Below are positions 18,184 through 29,797 of a stretch of DNA of 64,000 bases, one piece after another. The DNA is from Ministeria vibrans ATCC 50519 (lineage: Eukaryota; Opisthokonta; Filasterea): the NCBI GenBank assembly GCA_943704425.1, contig CALSCP010002736.1, positions 1-64,000 of the forward strand. Reading direction: 5' to 3'. Each line of letters starts with the position of its first letter. Position 1 is the first letter of the stretch. Under the pieces are notes generated by a model. That model searched no databases, was not told where the DNA came from, and worked only from the letters and a program-made list of their open reading frames with translations. The translations under genes were made by a program, and so were the position numbers.

Positions 18184-18192
18184 GTATCTTAC
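17714..18192. other. junction between DGK and the truncated TOR gene
   Basis: 479 bp that should contain the end of TOR and the start of DGK but shows neither. From left: purine-rich intron-like sequence (17720-17830), a GC-rich stretch (17840-17935), a GA run (17941-17978), a GC-rich block rich in CGCGCG/GCCGCATACGG (18000-18130) and A39 at 18140-18178. In all three minus frames I find no TOR catalytic loop, activation loop or FATC. A minus frame runs through the poly-T as Phe-13 but is not protein-like. Confidence 0.7.
18140..18178 (+). repeat. A39 homopolymer
   Basis: Uninterrupted run of 39 A (T on the TOR-coding strand), 14 bp beyond the last TOR splice donor. It is by far the longest homopolymer in the window. 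Confidence 0.98.
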
Positions 18193-21100
18193 CTGGATCG
18201 GATCCTAAGAGAGTGTTAACGAGCCCAAACAGCTGCATCACTCGCTCGTCCTGACGCAAATCCTCGTGGCCCTTTAGCAAGAATTGATAACGCTTTCCGT
18301 CGCTACCCATCACCGTCAGCTTGCGCGGTCGCTGTTTGCTCGTAATGACATTGAGAGAGGCAACAAACGACTGGATCTTCACGACTGAGCTGCGCGCCGC
18401 CTCGACCGTGTACATACCAGGCATGGCCAGCTCCATGTCACGCGCCTCAAGCAGCTTGGGCGACACATACTGTAGCTCGAGCGACGTCAGCTGCGGCAGC
18501 TGCTTGCTGATGCGTCGGAACACATGGTAGTACAGGTCCCACGCCTGGTTGAGATCCTTGACTGCTCCCGATCGCTGGTACTTGCGACACCACTCGAGCG
18601 CCTCCTGCAGGTCCCGTCCAAACGCCTGGTTGAAACTCACCTCCCGCAGCGTCTCCGGTCCGCGCTCCAGCATTTTGTGAAGCGGCGCGAGCTTGGCCAG
18701 CATCCCTTCGACGTTGTGCTCGCCAAAGTACAGACGTGACGCCTCCTCAAGTCCCTCGTGCCACATCTCGTGCCACAGAATCGCCACACGAATCAGCTCC
18801 TGACTCACCAGCAACGCCTGCTCCACAAGCAAAGCAGAGTGCTGTCGCATGTTGTCCATGATGCTCGCCGCAGCATCGCGTCGATCAGGCATCTCGCTCT
18901 TGCTCGCCACCGTCACAGGGTACACCAGCGCCTGAGGGTGCTCACGCCCAATGCTCGTCAACAGCGTGTGCACCAGCCCACCCACCTTGGCCGAAGGCGT
19001 GTGGATGCGCGCAATGAGCTGCGGAATTACCTGAAGCCATGTGTCGATGCTCAGACTCGCAATGCCCTCCACAATGGTCGCGCACACCTCCTCCTGGTGA
19101 CCATACTTGAACCAGAGCGTCAACAAACGCAACGTGTCCTGCAACGACTTGCCCTCTTCGCTCAACGCCACGCTTCGGAAGAAACCCCGCAACGACGGGA
19201 TCACATAGCGCGACACAAGGTCGTCCGCACGCAACGAGTTGGTCTTCTCGTAGTGCGCCACCGCCTCAAAGTAGGCAAGCGAAAGCGCGTGCCACGCATG
19301 GTACCAGTCCTCGTCGTAGGTGGTCGCCTGAAGGAAGGCCGACAGGATCGCGGGAAAGGCTTCGTCGGCCTGCTCGCTTGCCGCCGACGCACCGCCACGC
19401 TGACCCATCACACCATCGTTGCTCATTTGCAACTGCCACTGGCCCAGCTTAAGATAGCAGCGCGCCAACAGACGGTTGCGCTCCTCGGGCGACATCACCG
19501 CTGTGCCACGCGACGCCAACGACGACCCGGGTACCGATCCAGATGCCGACGACAACATGGCGGGAACGGCCATCGCCGACATGGACGCCGACGAGGGAAC
19601 CGATGCCGTAGCCGACGACGCTGCGAGCATGATGAACGCTGGCGAGGAGGAACGGCCACTCGACATAAGATTGCTCAGGTGCGCTGCGGGGTTCGCGGGC
19701 TGTCCAGGGCCCTCGTGGAGCGTGTCCACAAACTCGCGAAGACGCTGCAGTGCCAGCGGTCCCTCGCCCACATGCCACATGTGCTGCAGATAGGCAAACG
19801 TCACTTGTGGATGAGCGTCCTTGGGCACTCGGCCACCGGGTAGCCGCGCCGGATCCGCACCCAACAGGTCCACGAGTGTCTTCTGGCTCAATTGCGCACG
19901 TCCCGAGCGCCGACACAGCGACGCAAACTCAAGCCAGGCTTCGCGATTCTCCTCAATGGTCACGACGAGCGAACGCATCTCGAGCACTCGTTGCCACACC
20001 TCGACGTTGCGCTGGCACCAGCGCAGACGCTCGTCCCATGTCTTACGCATACTCATACGTCGCGCGTCATCGTCCGGACCCGGCGACAGCTGCTTGTACT
20101 GCGCAATCTCTTCAAGCTCGGCAAGCATTTGCACCTGCACGGTCACACGGTAAGCACGCTGGTACGACTCGCCGGTAAGTGCCGTCATTTCCGCGTCAAG
20201 CAAATCGCGTGCCGTATCAATGTGCTGCTGGGCGGCGACAAAGCTGTTCTCGTGAATCGCAAGGACCGCGCGATAAAACTCAAAATCGGGCGAGTCGCCG
20301 CGCATCACCGACAGATACGTCTCCATCCATTCCCACTGACTGAGACCCCAGGCGGCCGCGGCAGCCATGGGCGCAATTGCACGCTTATTCTCCTTGGAGG
20401 CGGTACGCCAACGCTCCTGTGCCAGCAGCTGCAACTGTTCCCAGCCACCGAGGGCGTGCAAACATCGCATGCGCCCCAGCATTATGTCCATGTCAAGTGG
20501 ATTCGCCGCTTGCTTCTTCTCGTAGCTGCCCAACGCCTCGTCCCACTGCTGCAATTTCTCATAGATGCTATCCTCGATCTTCACCTCCATGTCTCGCTTG
20601 TTCTCCGCGTACTTGAGCATGCCCGCAGCCGCCTCGGGCTTCTCCAGCTTGTTGTTAATTGTGATGAGTGCCTCGACCGCCTCGGCCGTCGCCTTCTGGT
20701 GAAACTCCAGCTCCTTGTAGTGCAGCGCCTTGGCGTAGGCTTGGCAGCGCGCCGCGTGCTCGCCGAGCGTCTTCGACTCAATGGGCAGTGCCTTGTCGTC
20801 GTGCTCCATAAACTCCGAGAGATTCAACAGTGTCTGCAAAATCTTTGTGGGAATGGTAGTGGAGCGCAGCGCCGAGTCAATGGTCGTGGCAAGATCTGCT
20901 TGCATGCGCTCAAACAGTTCGCTCCAGCACGACACAAAGGCCGCATTGAAGAGCTCCTGTGCCAACGGTTCGTACACGTGCGCCAGTGCCGAGCACGATC
21001 GCAACGACGGACTCGGCGACTCGCGCAGCAACTCGACGGAAAACTGCCGCATCCACTGCACCCAATCTTCCTTGGTCGACTGCTCCGTCGATTCCCACGT

Positions 21101-23530
21101 CTTGCGCAAGTTAGCCTGATTCACCGCAAGCTTCTTCAGCGTGCCCGTTACCACACCACCGTCCGAGCCTGCACCACCACCAATCGCGCCACCACCCACA
21201 CCACCACCGCCACCCACGCCACCCACGCCGCCACCCACGCCGCCGAGACCCCCGAGTCCGCCACCACCCGTGGTCGCACCACCAGCCGTGCCGTTGGCCA
21301 TGGCCTCGCCCAGCATATCGCCGCCACCGCCCAACATGGTCGACTGGTTGCCCGCTCCCAGTGTTGGTCCGGTGACACCGACAAGTCCCAAACCGCCGCC
21401 AACCGGACCGCCCATTTGGCTGCTGCCCATCAGCGAAGCGTTGTCGCTGTTGAGCGCACTCTGCAGGAAGATGTCCGTCTCGGGGGCGTGTCCAGCCGCA
21501 ATGCGCGACGCAATCGTGTTGAAGAGCGGATGTTGAATGCGGTTGCGAATAAGCAGGGGACGCACAAGCGGCAGAAATACCGCAAAGTCGTTGCCCATCT
21601 GCATGGCAATGGCCGATAGCGCCGACATGGCGACGGGACGCAATTCGGGCGAACTGTTGAGCACGCGCGCAATAGGATGCACTACACGACTAGCATAGTC
21701 GGTGAGGTCGAGGCGACGGCACATGCGAGCAACGGTGCGCAACGCAGCGTCCTTCACCGACAGTTCGGCGTCGGTCGCCTCGAACAGCTTCACGATGGCC
21801 GGCAACACCAGGTGAAGGTAGTCGTCGAGGTTGGCACCAAACTTTTCGAGTGCATCCAGCATTTTGATGGTCGCCTGCTGGTCGTCGCGCTGAACGCGAC
21901 GTGCAAGCACACGCAGAATGCAGGGTAGCAGTTGTGGCAGGTAGACCTTGAATTCGGAGCCGATGGCAAGCGAGATGCTCTCGACAAGTGCAATAATGGT
22001 CATCTGAATGACATTCCAGTAGGTGTTGATCAAATCGAAGATGTCCTCGAGATAGGGACGCACATGTTGACGCACAATGGAGACAAGTGTACCGAGTTCG
22101 CGAAAGAGAAACTCGCGAAAAGACGGCTCGTGACGGTGTCGCATGACTTGCAAAAGCGGTGCCATAATCTTGGGAAGGTAGGGCACGCACTTGAGGCCGA
22201 GCGACTTGACAATAAACATAAGTGCCTGCACGGCAAGCGTGTGGTGAGCACTCAGGGTGGGGTCGCGCATGATGCGCACGAGAGCCTCCACCGATACGGT
22301 CGGGTAGTAGTCCTCGGACGACGGACTGAGCGTCGTCGATGACGAAGCCGAGTCGTTGGCGTTGGCCTCGTCGAGGGTCGCGTCCACGTCGCGCACCTTC
22401 TGCTGATTGACCTTGTAGTGATAAGGATCGAGAGCACCAAAGATACCAATAAGCTTGAGAACCTCACGACGAATGGAAGGAGTCGGCTCCGTCTTCAAGA
22501 AGTTCAAGAGAATCGGCAAGAGAGACGCGTGGTCGAGGTAAGGGCGCATGACATAGCCAGTCGACACGGCCAGCTGGCCCATGGTGCGCAGGGCAACTTC
22601 ACGCTTGGCAACCGACCCCTGATCGCGGAGCTGATCGATGAGGATGGGAAAGAGCTCATCGAGTTCCTTGGACAGCTCGTCGCTGCCAACCTTGGCGAGC
22701 TCGCCGAGAGCCGAGAGCACCGAACAGGCGACAGCGGGATTGCGGTCGCGCATTTTGGAAACGAGCACGCGTAGCACAGGCTCGACGTAGGGTTTAACAA
22801 GACGCGGTGCGTTTGCAATGAGACGGCAAAGCAGGCGGGCGCTCTCTTCCTTGTTCATGCTGACGCCCGAGAACTCGAGTTCCGTCAGGAGTTGCACAAG
22901 TGTCTTGCGCAATGGAGGCATTACATGGGCCGGATTGAGTGTGGTGAGACGACCAATAACGCTGACGGCAAGTTCGCGAATCTCAAAGACCTCGTCATTG
23001 AGTGCAGTAAAGAGCGAGCGAAGGTTCTCCGCTTGCGCAAGATACACGTCAAAGCAAGGATCGAGGGAGTTGAGCACAGAAAGACGAATGGACGGCTCTG
23101 GATCGGCAATGCCCACAATGAGTAGACGCTCAAGGACCTCACCGACCACGGCGGAACTGGCGCTCTGTTTGGCACGCGCCGTCATGTTGTCCAACGCCGA
23201 TGTCTCCGCTTGCAGCATATGGTTGATGCCCGGCGGTGAGTTTGGAACGTAAAAACTCGTGTTGTTGCTTGTGGTCGGAGTCGGATGAGGCTCGGATGGC
23301 AACGGGTTGGTCGAAGCCGACGATGGTGATGCCAGTGAGAGGGTTGAGTCGTCAGTGCCGGAAGGAATACCGACCGAAGCGGAGGTGGGGAGCGCTGCAA
23401 AAGAAGTCGATGGAGCAGCAGCACCACCACCACCACCACCAGCACCACCAGCAGCAGCAGCACCAGCGGAGGCACCAGCGGAGGCAGAGATGCTCGATGA
23501 AGACGACCCTGTAGCATTCGTAGCAGCAAC

Positions 23531-23567
<37 letters not shown>

Positions 23568-25658
23568 CTACCTCCAACAGCACCACCACCACTTGAAAAG
23601 GTTGTGACGGGAGGTGGGACAGGTGCGCCTGAGGAGGCGGTAGAGAGCGATGATGCGGCAGGATGAATCTTCTTTTTGCTGCTCTTGTCGGTCTTGGCGG
23701 AGACAGGACGTTCGGCATTGGCAAGAATGCGCAAACACGTAATGGCGGCCTCCTTGCGAATGCCAGCCGAGTCATCCTCGAGACACACGACGACCCATTC
23801 ACGCAGGAAGACGGTGAGATCATGACTGCTGAGGTCAAATCTACCGAGGGTGCGCAGTGCAAGCATGATGGTCTCGTTGTCAAACGTCTCGGAGGTAGTG
23901 CCACCAGCACCACTGCTGGAAGAAAGCAAGAGATTGGCAGTGCGCGAGTCTGAGCCTCGCAGACCAATGGCGGAGGCGGGGCCTGAGCGGACGGCACGGG
24001 CACTTGCGTTCACAACGGCACTGACAACATTCGTGGCGGACGAGACGGGCATGCGACCAGACGTGGCGGGCCGACCGCCACTGCCGGTGCCGTTGGGCGG
24101 GATGGAGAGTCCCGGAAAGCGGTAGGGAAGACGCGAGAGAACCTTGGAGAGGATCTCGAGCAGACGTGCCTGAATGTTAGGCACCATGGCCTCGATGTTG
24201 TGTGCGAGGTCGCGCAGGGCCACAACGAGTGGCTCGCTGAGACCACTGGCAAACATGAGGTCGAGCAGGTCGTACATGCTGGTGGAGAGGCAAGGGACGG
24301 AGGGGACGGCACGCGCGAGCATGGAGACGCAGGCGAAGACGGGACCCTCGTTGGCAAGCTTGCTGCTGCCACGTTTCGGCGTGAGGCCGTCGCGCACGTT
24401 ATTGAGGATGCGTTCGTAGTAGGGAGGAGTGATGTCGGCGCCCAAGGCGAGAGCCATTTCGCCAAGAGCGTGGAAGGCGGAGGCGCGATGGGGTTCGCGG
24501 CGCACCACGTTGAGCAAGTGTTCCATGCACGAGTCGAGGTGGCCCGAAGCGACAAAGCCCTCGGGACTAAAGCTCGCCAGGGATGGAAGCAATGAGATGA
24601 CGGTGCGTTGCACAAGCGAGCTACGATGGTCCTTGTACTTCATGATGGTCTCGCAAGTGAACGCAAACTGCTCCATCATAAACTCGTCCTGGTGCAGCAA
24701 CAGTTCGCCCAGGGCCAGCAGCGAGCCGTGCACTGGATCGTCCTTGTTCGACTTGAGGCCTGTCAGAGCCTCCTCGTAGACGATTTTGGTCCATTGTGCG
24801 CGGATGCGCGGCTCGCGCTTTGCCGTGAGGGCCAGAGCAGCGCGCAACGCTGCAATGGCCCCCTCGCGCACCGTGTTCTTTTGGTCGCGCACGGCGACAA
24901 AGATACTCTTGAAGAACTGGCCGATGATGGTGTAGAAGAGGGTGGGGGCATTGGTCGCGAGCTGGTCGAGGACGAGCACCGCAGCGTACCGCTTCATCTC
25001 GTTACGATCGCCCTGCAGCCACTCGAGCGCCTCACGCGCCTCAAACTCGATAAACTCGGCCGTGAGCGTGCCGCCTACAAGGGCAAGGCGACCGACCGCC
25101 TTGGAGGCGACGACCATGACCTGTGCGTCGTTGCCAGGCAGCACATAGCGCAACTGGTTGGTAAAGCGAGCGATTTTTGTGGCGTTCTCTTCGCCCTCAA
25201 AGTCTATGAGCTCGTTGATGGCAAGCAGGCCGCCAATGCGCTCCGCAGTGTCTGTGCAGTGCACCATGTCGCTGATGCCGCGGTCAACGGCCTTCATAAA
25301 GGTCACAGCGTCGCCTGGATTTTCTCGGACGTGCGACGCAACATAGGCGCGCAGTTCCTGGGCTGCACGGACGCGCGCGTCCTCGTTGCTGTCGACAGAG
25401 AGGGCGGGGGTGAGCAGGGGGGTGTGGGGCGCGCGGCAGACGGGGGAGAGAGGGCCCAGGGGGGCCGGGGGAGAGGCGGGAAGCGATGCGGCTGCTCACA
25501 GCATCGAAAATACCCAAGAGAAAAAAAAGAAAAAAAAGGGAAAAAAAGAAGAAAAAAAGGGAGAGCGGAAGGGAAAGGGGGAGAAGTGGAACACACAGGT
25601 GTGAAGAGAAGACATACCGGCTCTTGAGCTCGCCGAGTAGGCGAGCAAGTTCTGCCAT
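18193..25658 (-). CDS. TOR: target of rapamycin (TOR) kinase, 3' part absent
   Basis: PIKK-family growth regulator, core of TORC1/2. Exon 1 25618-25658 (MAELARLLGELKSR) joins exon 2 18193-25388 in phase: 2412 codons, exon 2 being 7.2 kb without an intron. The HEAT-repeat half begins SRNEDARVRAAQELRAYV and includes GRFDLSSHDLTVFLREWV and LAQAENLRSLFTALNDEVFE. Low-complexity inserts: Ala/Ser/Gly at about 580-680 and Gly/Val at about 1330-1430. The FAT region follows, then an intact FRB (about 2212-2310: LWHEMWHEGLEEASRLYFGE, with the Ser that contacts rapamycin-FKBP in human, and VKDLNQAWDLYYHVFRRISK). The kinase N-lobe (GHEDLRQDERVMQLFGLVNT) stops at LLGSDP with a clean donor GTAAGATACG. The remaining catalytic loop, DFG segment and FATC (roughly 330 residues in relatives) are not in the window. 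A whole gene is expected in the organism; here it is a fragment. Confidence 0.93.
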
Positions 25659-26077
25659 TCACGAGAAGAGAATAGAAACAAAAAAAAATAATGATCATTG
25701 ATTATCAGTAGAAGTTCGATGTGACCGCCAGAACTGTAAGATGAGCGCAGGCTGATGGTCGAGGTGACAAGTGTAGAGTCACTGGACACTGAGGGATCAG
25801 GGATGAGTGTGTGAGTGAAAAGGATCGGTTGGATGGGTTGTTGTTATTATATTCCTTTGGTCTATTAATTATTCATTCGATATTCAATATCATCAGTCGA
25901 GTGAGAGTCGACTCGACACTCGACAGTCGACAGTCATCAGTTTCTCACTCAGTGAGTGACACTCACTCATCACTGATCCTGAATAATAATATAAAAAATC
26001 GACATCTTTAGTGCTCTTTACTCTGACTCAGATCACTCATCACTCAGATCACTCAGTCTTTTTTTTGTTCATTTGCA
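25659..26077. promoter_or_regulatory. divergent TOR/NAD kinase intergenic region
   Basis: 419 bp between two start codons facing away from each other, so both promoters should be here. Notable sequence: 25905-25938 with overlapping GTCGAC/CGACAGTCGACAGTC words, and 25950-26060 with repeats of CACTCA and CAGATCACTCA(T) ending about 20 bp before the NADK ATG. No TATA box is obvious. Function of the repeats is unproven. Confidence 0.45.
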
Positions 26078-27959
26078 ATGGCTGATCACAAGCGCGACAA
26101 AGCTTGCGATGAACTCCAGCCCGAAGGGTTTGCCTCGCCTCGCCGCCTGTCGGCCATGAAACGCTCGGGCAGCAGTGGGATCAAGGATGAGCATAGGTAC
26201 GTGAGTCGTGTGTTGAGACTGTTCTTTTGGGGTATTGTTGGACGATAACAATTTCAAAACCGACAAGGGTCGACACCCGCTGAGCCCAAAACGCCTTTTT
26301 GCTGCCTTCCCTGCAGGTCGCAGAGCGCCAACTCGATCCTACTGACCTGGACGGTGCCTCCCAGAAACGTGCTGGTCATCAAGAAGCACCGTGACAGCCG
26401 TGCGACCGACAAGTTTTTTGAGATTGTGTTGTGGCTGCTCGACGAGAAAGTGAGATGATAATTATTATCATAATTATTATAACAATGTTTCTTTTTTTGT
26501 TGTTGTTGTTGGCTCACACGTCTATGTTGTATGATTAGAAAATGATTGTGTATGCGGAAAATGGAGTCACGGAAGACGCGACGTTGCGCGACGACGGACG
26601 ATTTTCGGGTCTGATCAGTCGTCTGGAGATTCTCGACACTGCAAACATTCCGAAATCGGACGAAAAGGTGCGACAACGAGTGAACGTGTGTGTGAAAGAG
26701 AGGAAACGGGAAGAGAACGATCAGAGACGAGGTGGATAATAATGATTGTGGTGTGTAGGACATTGACATTGACTTTATCATTTGCATTGGGGGCGACGGA
26801 ACCATTCTGTATGCGTCGTCGCTGTTTCAAGCGGAAGTACCGCCCGTCATTAGTTTCCATATGGGTTCGTTGGGATTCCTGATGAACTTTGACGCGAGTT
26901 CGTTTCAGACGCCCATTGAGCGGATGATTGCGGGTCGAGCGAGCGCGACACTGCGCTCACGACTCGAATGTGAGTTCATCAAAGCACGACAGGTATCCTA
27001 TCGTACTAGTCAGACACAATGACGAATTGAGTATCCATGTATGCATTTGTATGTCTTTTATATGTGTTAGTCTGTGCACTGCGTTTCGCCATCACAGCAG
27101 CAATCACGTCGCGACAGCTTCTCCTCCTCTGCTCACGATACCATTTCCGCTCTTCCCTCGACGGAAAATGTCTTTCGCATTCTCAATGAGATTGTCATTG
27201 ATCGTGGCTCATCGTCCTATCTCAGTGATTTGGAAGTGTACTGTAACGGACGGCACATCACCACTGTCCAAGTAACTCGAAAAAAATCAATAGATTGACA
27301 GTGAGAAAATTGACAATGCGTAGGGTGATGGGTTGATTATTGCCTCATCGACTGGCTCGACGGCGTACTCGCTGTCCGCCGGCGGGCCTATGGTCCATCC
27401 CACTGGTAACTCATTTGCACTGTGTGTCGTGAGAATTCAATGAGTATTGCGCTACTTTTTTTCTTCATTCTTCTCTTTGTGCGTGTTACGTTTTTTTTTG
27501 TGTGCTTTGTGTTTTTCTTTCGTATTCTTTTCTTTTACATGACAAAATCGAAGAAAGAAAGAGGAGAATCTAGTGATGTGATTTACGCAATTGACTTATT
27601 CCTGTGTACGCACTCACTCTCACTACATCACTCACTGCTTACACTTTGGCGCAGTGAATGCGATTCTGCTGACCCCCGTGTGTGCGCACTCATTGTCGTT
27701 CCGGCCGATTGTGATGCCCGACACAGTGATTCTGCTTTTGGTGGTGTCGCCGCACAGTCGCGAGAGCGTGTGGGTGTCGCTAGACGGACGCAACCGTCAT
27801 GAACTCAACAAGGGCGACGCTATTCGCGTGCGCATGAGCAACTCGTATGTGCCAACCATGAACGACATTGATGACTCTGCCGACTGGTTCCACTCCCTCT
27901 CTTCCTGTCTCAATTGGAACACGCGCGTGCACCAGAGACCTTTTGAAGGCAAACTCTAA
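26078..27959 (+). CDS. NADK: NAD kinase
   Basis: ATP-dependent NAD+ to NADP+ phosphorylation. Seven exons (26078-26196, 26317-26449, 26539-26667, 26759-26992, 27071-27271, 27324-27414, 27655-27959) give 403 aa. The N-terminal [13 protein letters not shown] begins the catalytic domain. The GGDG motif is in [19 protein letters not shown] (about 138-141); the NE/D motif is in [20 protein letters not shown] (about 244); then [20 protein letters not shown] and THE C-terminal [17 protein letters not shown] block. This layout is the cytosolic animal/fungal NADK type. A Ser-rich insert ([13 protein letters not shown]) sits before the NE motif and may be a phosphorylation-prone loop. Complete, with in-phase introns throughout. 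Confidence 0.95.
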
Positions 27960-28369
27960 CATTGTACATTAACAAAAGAAGACGGTTTTTCATGTTCACA
28001 CATCCACAGTGTCTCGTTTTGCCAAAAGAGATTTTTGGTTTAAAGCGCCCGCTTCAACATAAATTACGTGTGCAGAATCCTTGTAGGCTTCGTCGAATCG
28101 ACATCGGGAGACAATGTTGGTGATCTTGCTGTGTTCTCGTGCTGACGTAGTTGCAAGACGCAGTTGCAGGTTCAGGATTGTTAAAGCGATCATATGTGCA
28201 TCCTGCAGCAAAACTACAAGAAAAACATTCTCTCCTATCACTCAACAACGTTCATGCGCAGATATAAATAATTATTTTAATTTTAATAATAATAATAAAA
28301 AAATATAATGATTAATAATAATAATAATTTAAGAAACAATAATAATAATAATAATAATAATATAATTAA

Positions 28370-28406
<37 letters not shown>

Positions 28407-28475
28407 TTATTATTATTATTAATTATTATACAGAAACAAATATTAATTTATAATAAATATTTTTTAACATTATCG
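27960..28475. other. spacer after NADK with AT-rich repeats
   Basis: 516 bp. 27996-28193 contains a possible minus-strand coding segment (listed separately). 28262-28470 is almost only A and T, with (AAT)n/(ATT)n runs at 28283-28300 and 28335-28420. Confidence 0.7.
27996..28203 (-). CDS. possible small gene or terminal exon, unknown
   Basis: A minus-strand frame of about 65-70 codons ends in a stop at 27996 and has non-repetitive, protein-like composition, for example NLQLRLATTSAREHSKITNI and YVEAGALNQKSLLAKRD. An acceptor-like TTTTGCTGCAG precedes GATGCACATATG near 28204, giving either a spliced terminal exon or a start at the Met at 28193. A donor (ACC|GTATCA) just before the stop of the glycosyltransferase to its right would join in phase, so it could be an alternative C-terminus of that gene across the AT-rich block. 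I recognise no family. Confidence 0.3.
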
Positions 28476-29732
28476 TTATGATACGGTAGTATTGACAGTG
28501 GTTTGAAGGGAAAGCTCTCGAAAGGAAGAGTGAGGAGGGGGAGAGGGGAGGAGAGGCCAGTGGGGAGAGCGAGCCCATTGAGGAGTGTTGTGGAGCCAGA
28601 GGGAGGGCAGGGCGGAGATAAAGGCGTGCTGGGGCGCATGTGTATCACTGGTACTGCCAGTGGGGTCGTCGGCACGAGCAAATTTACGGGCGATGAGGAA
28701 ACAGTGAGTTGGAGTGCAGGGGAGTGAGTCGGTGTAGGCGAAGGAGGTGGCGTTCCGGAAGGAGGCTGCGTCGGCACCAAACTCAAAGGGATGCTGGTTG
28801 CTTGTTTTGCTCCAGCCCCAACGCGCGTAGGTGAGCGAAGCTTTCACGCGGAAGAATGACCCGAGGGGCATGGGAAAGGCGGCAAAAAAGTTTTGAAAGA
28901 TGTGCTCGGGTGTGGAGACGGAGAAGGACACGCCAAACTCAAAGAGCCACGACCGGTGCTCGCGCATAGCAATCTGTTGAGCATGAGTGCGTGTGAGGGC
29001 CGTCCACGAGCTGCCCTTGAGGAATTCGTGACGAGGTACGGGGGGGTTGAGATGATTTCCAAAGTAGCGCACGGCCCAGTCGAAGTTGCGCTGTTTGCCT
29101 GAGACAGGGTCCTCTGTGCCGGGCCCAAAGCTCTCGAGGAAGGAGGTGTTTCGATGGTAGATGAGAAGGTAGCGGTAGATGAAGGCAAACGACTGGAGCG
29201 GCAAACAGGACTCGGTGACGGTGAGAAACATCTGGTTGTGCGCATCGTCGGCCAGCGCCAGCTCAAGCAGCAGAAAGATGGCATTGGCCATGTCGCGGGT
29301 CTTGTAGCGCGTCTTGATGGGCTTCGGGTGGTTCACGACGGGGTTGTCGTCGCTGAGGCGCGACGCAAAGGGGACGTTGGGCGCCGTGTGGGCGTACAGA
29401 GTGTACAGCTCGCGTGGGACGCCGCGGAAGAAGGCGCGCCACGCATGCGGCAGTTTGTGCGTGCCGTTCTTGGCCAGAAACACAAATGCGATTTTGCCAT
29501 AGCGGCGCGCAAAGTCGGCCGTGAGCGCCTCCTCGGTGGGCGTCAGGGCAGCATCAGCAGCAGCAGCAGCGGGGGTGGGGGCGGCGGGGGGCTCCCGTGG
29601 CAGCGATCGCAGAGCGACTGTCACCGGACGAAGTGTGGACGGCGCTGGCGGCTGACTCCACCACAAGACGCCCCCGACGAGTAAGATGCACACGGTGGCG
29701 GCAAGTATCCTACTGACATGAAGGCGGATCAT
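28476..29732 (-). CDS. core-2/I-branching GlcNAc-transferase-like protein (GT14 family)
   Basis: Single exon, 418 aa, type II membrane layout: short cytosolic tail, one membrane span (about residues 7-26, ILAATVCILLVGGVLWW), Pro/Ala-rich stem, then a lumenal catalytic domain. Family features of GT14/DUF266 proteins: KIAFVFLAKNGTHKLPHAWR (first beta strand), RELYTLYAHTAP, TRDMANAIFLLLELALADDA, FLTVTESCLPLQSFAFIYRY (the SESCLP-like motif), FLKGSSWTALTRTHAQQI (KGSQW-like) and the DEHY-region equivalent after FGVSFSVSTPEHIFQNFF. It probably adds a sugar to glycoproteins in the Golgi; donor and acceptor cannot be read. DUF266-type proteins are best known from plants and oomycetes. Lies on the opposite strand to NADK and choline kinase. 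Confidence 0.82.
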   Translation of the reverse strand: MIRLHVSRILAATVCILLVGGVLWWSQPPAPSTLRPVTVALRSLPREPPAAPTPAAAAADAALTPTEEALTADFARRYGKIAFVFLAKNGTHKLPHAWRAFFRGVPRELYTLYAHTAPNVPFASRLSDDNPVVNHPKPIKTRYKTRDMANAIFLLLELALADDAHNQMFLTVTESCLPLQSFAFIYRYLLIYHRNTSFLESFGPGTEDPVSGKQRNFDWAVRYFGNHLNPPVPRHEFLKGSSWTALTRTHAQQIAMREHRSWLFEFGVSFSVSTPEHIFQNFFAAFPMPLGSFFRVKASLTYARWGWSKTSNQHPFEFGADAASFRNATSFAYTDSLPCTPTHCFLIARKFARADDPTGSTSDTHAPQHAFISALPSLWLHNTPQWARSPHWPLLPSPPPHSSFRELSLQTTVNTTVS

Positions 29733-29797
29733 AATAAAAATTTGAATTGAATGAGTAGGAAAATTGAATGAGTAAGTTTACAAATCAAATATTTGTC

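Noticed and set aside
17858-18192. Extension of the TOR frame through the poly-T (Phe-13) to a stop at 17858
   Set aside because: A good splice donor lies before it, the peptide is unlike any kinase, and the stretch includes a GA repeat.
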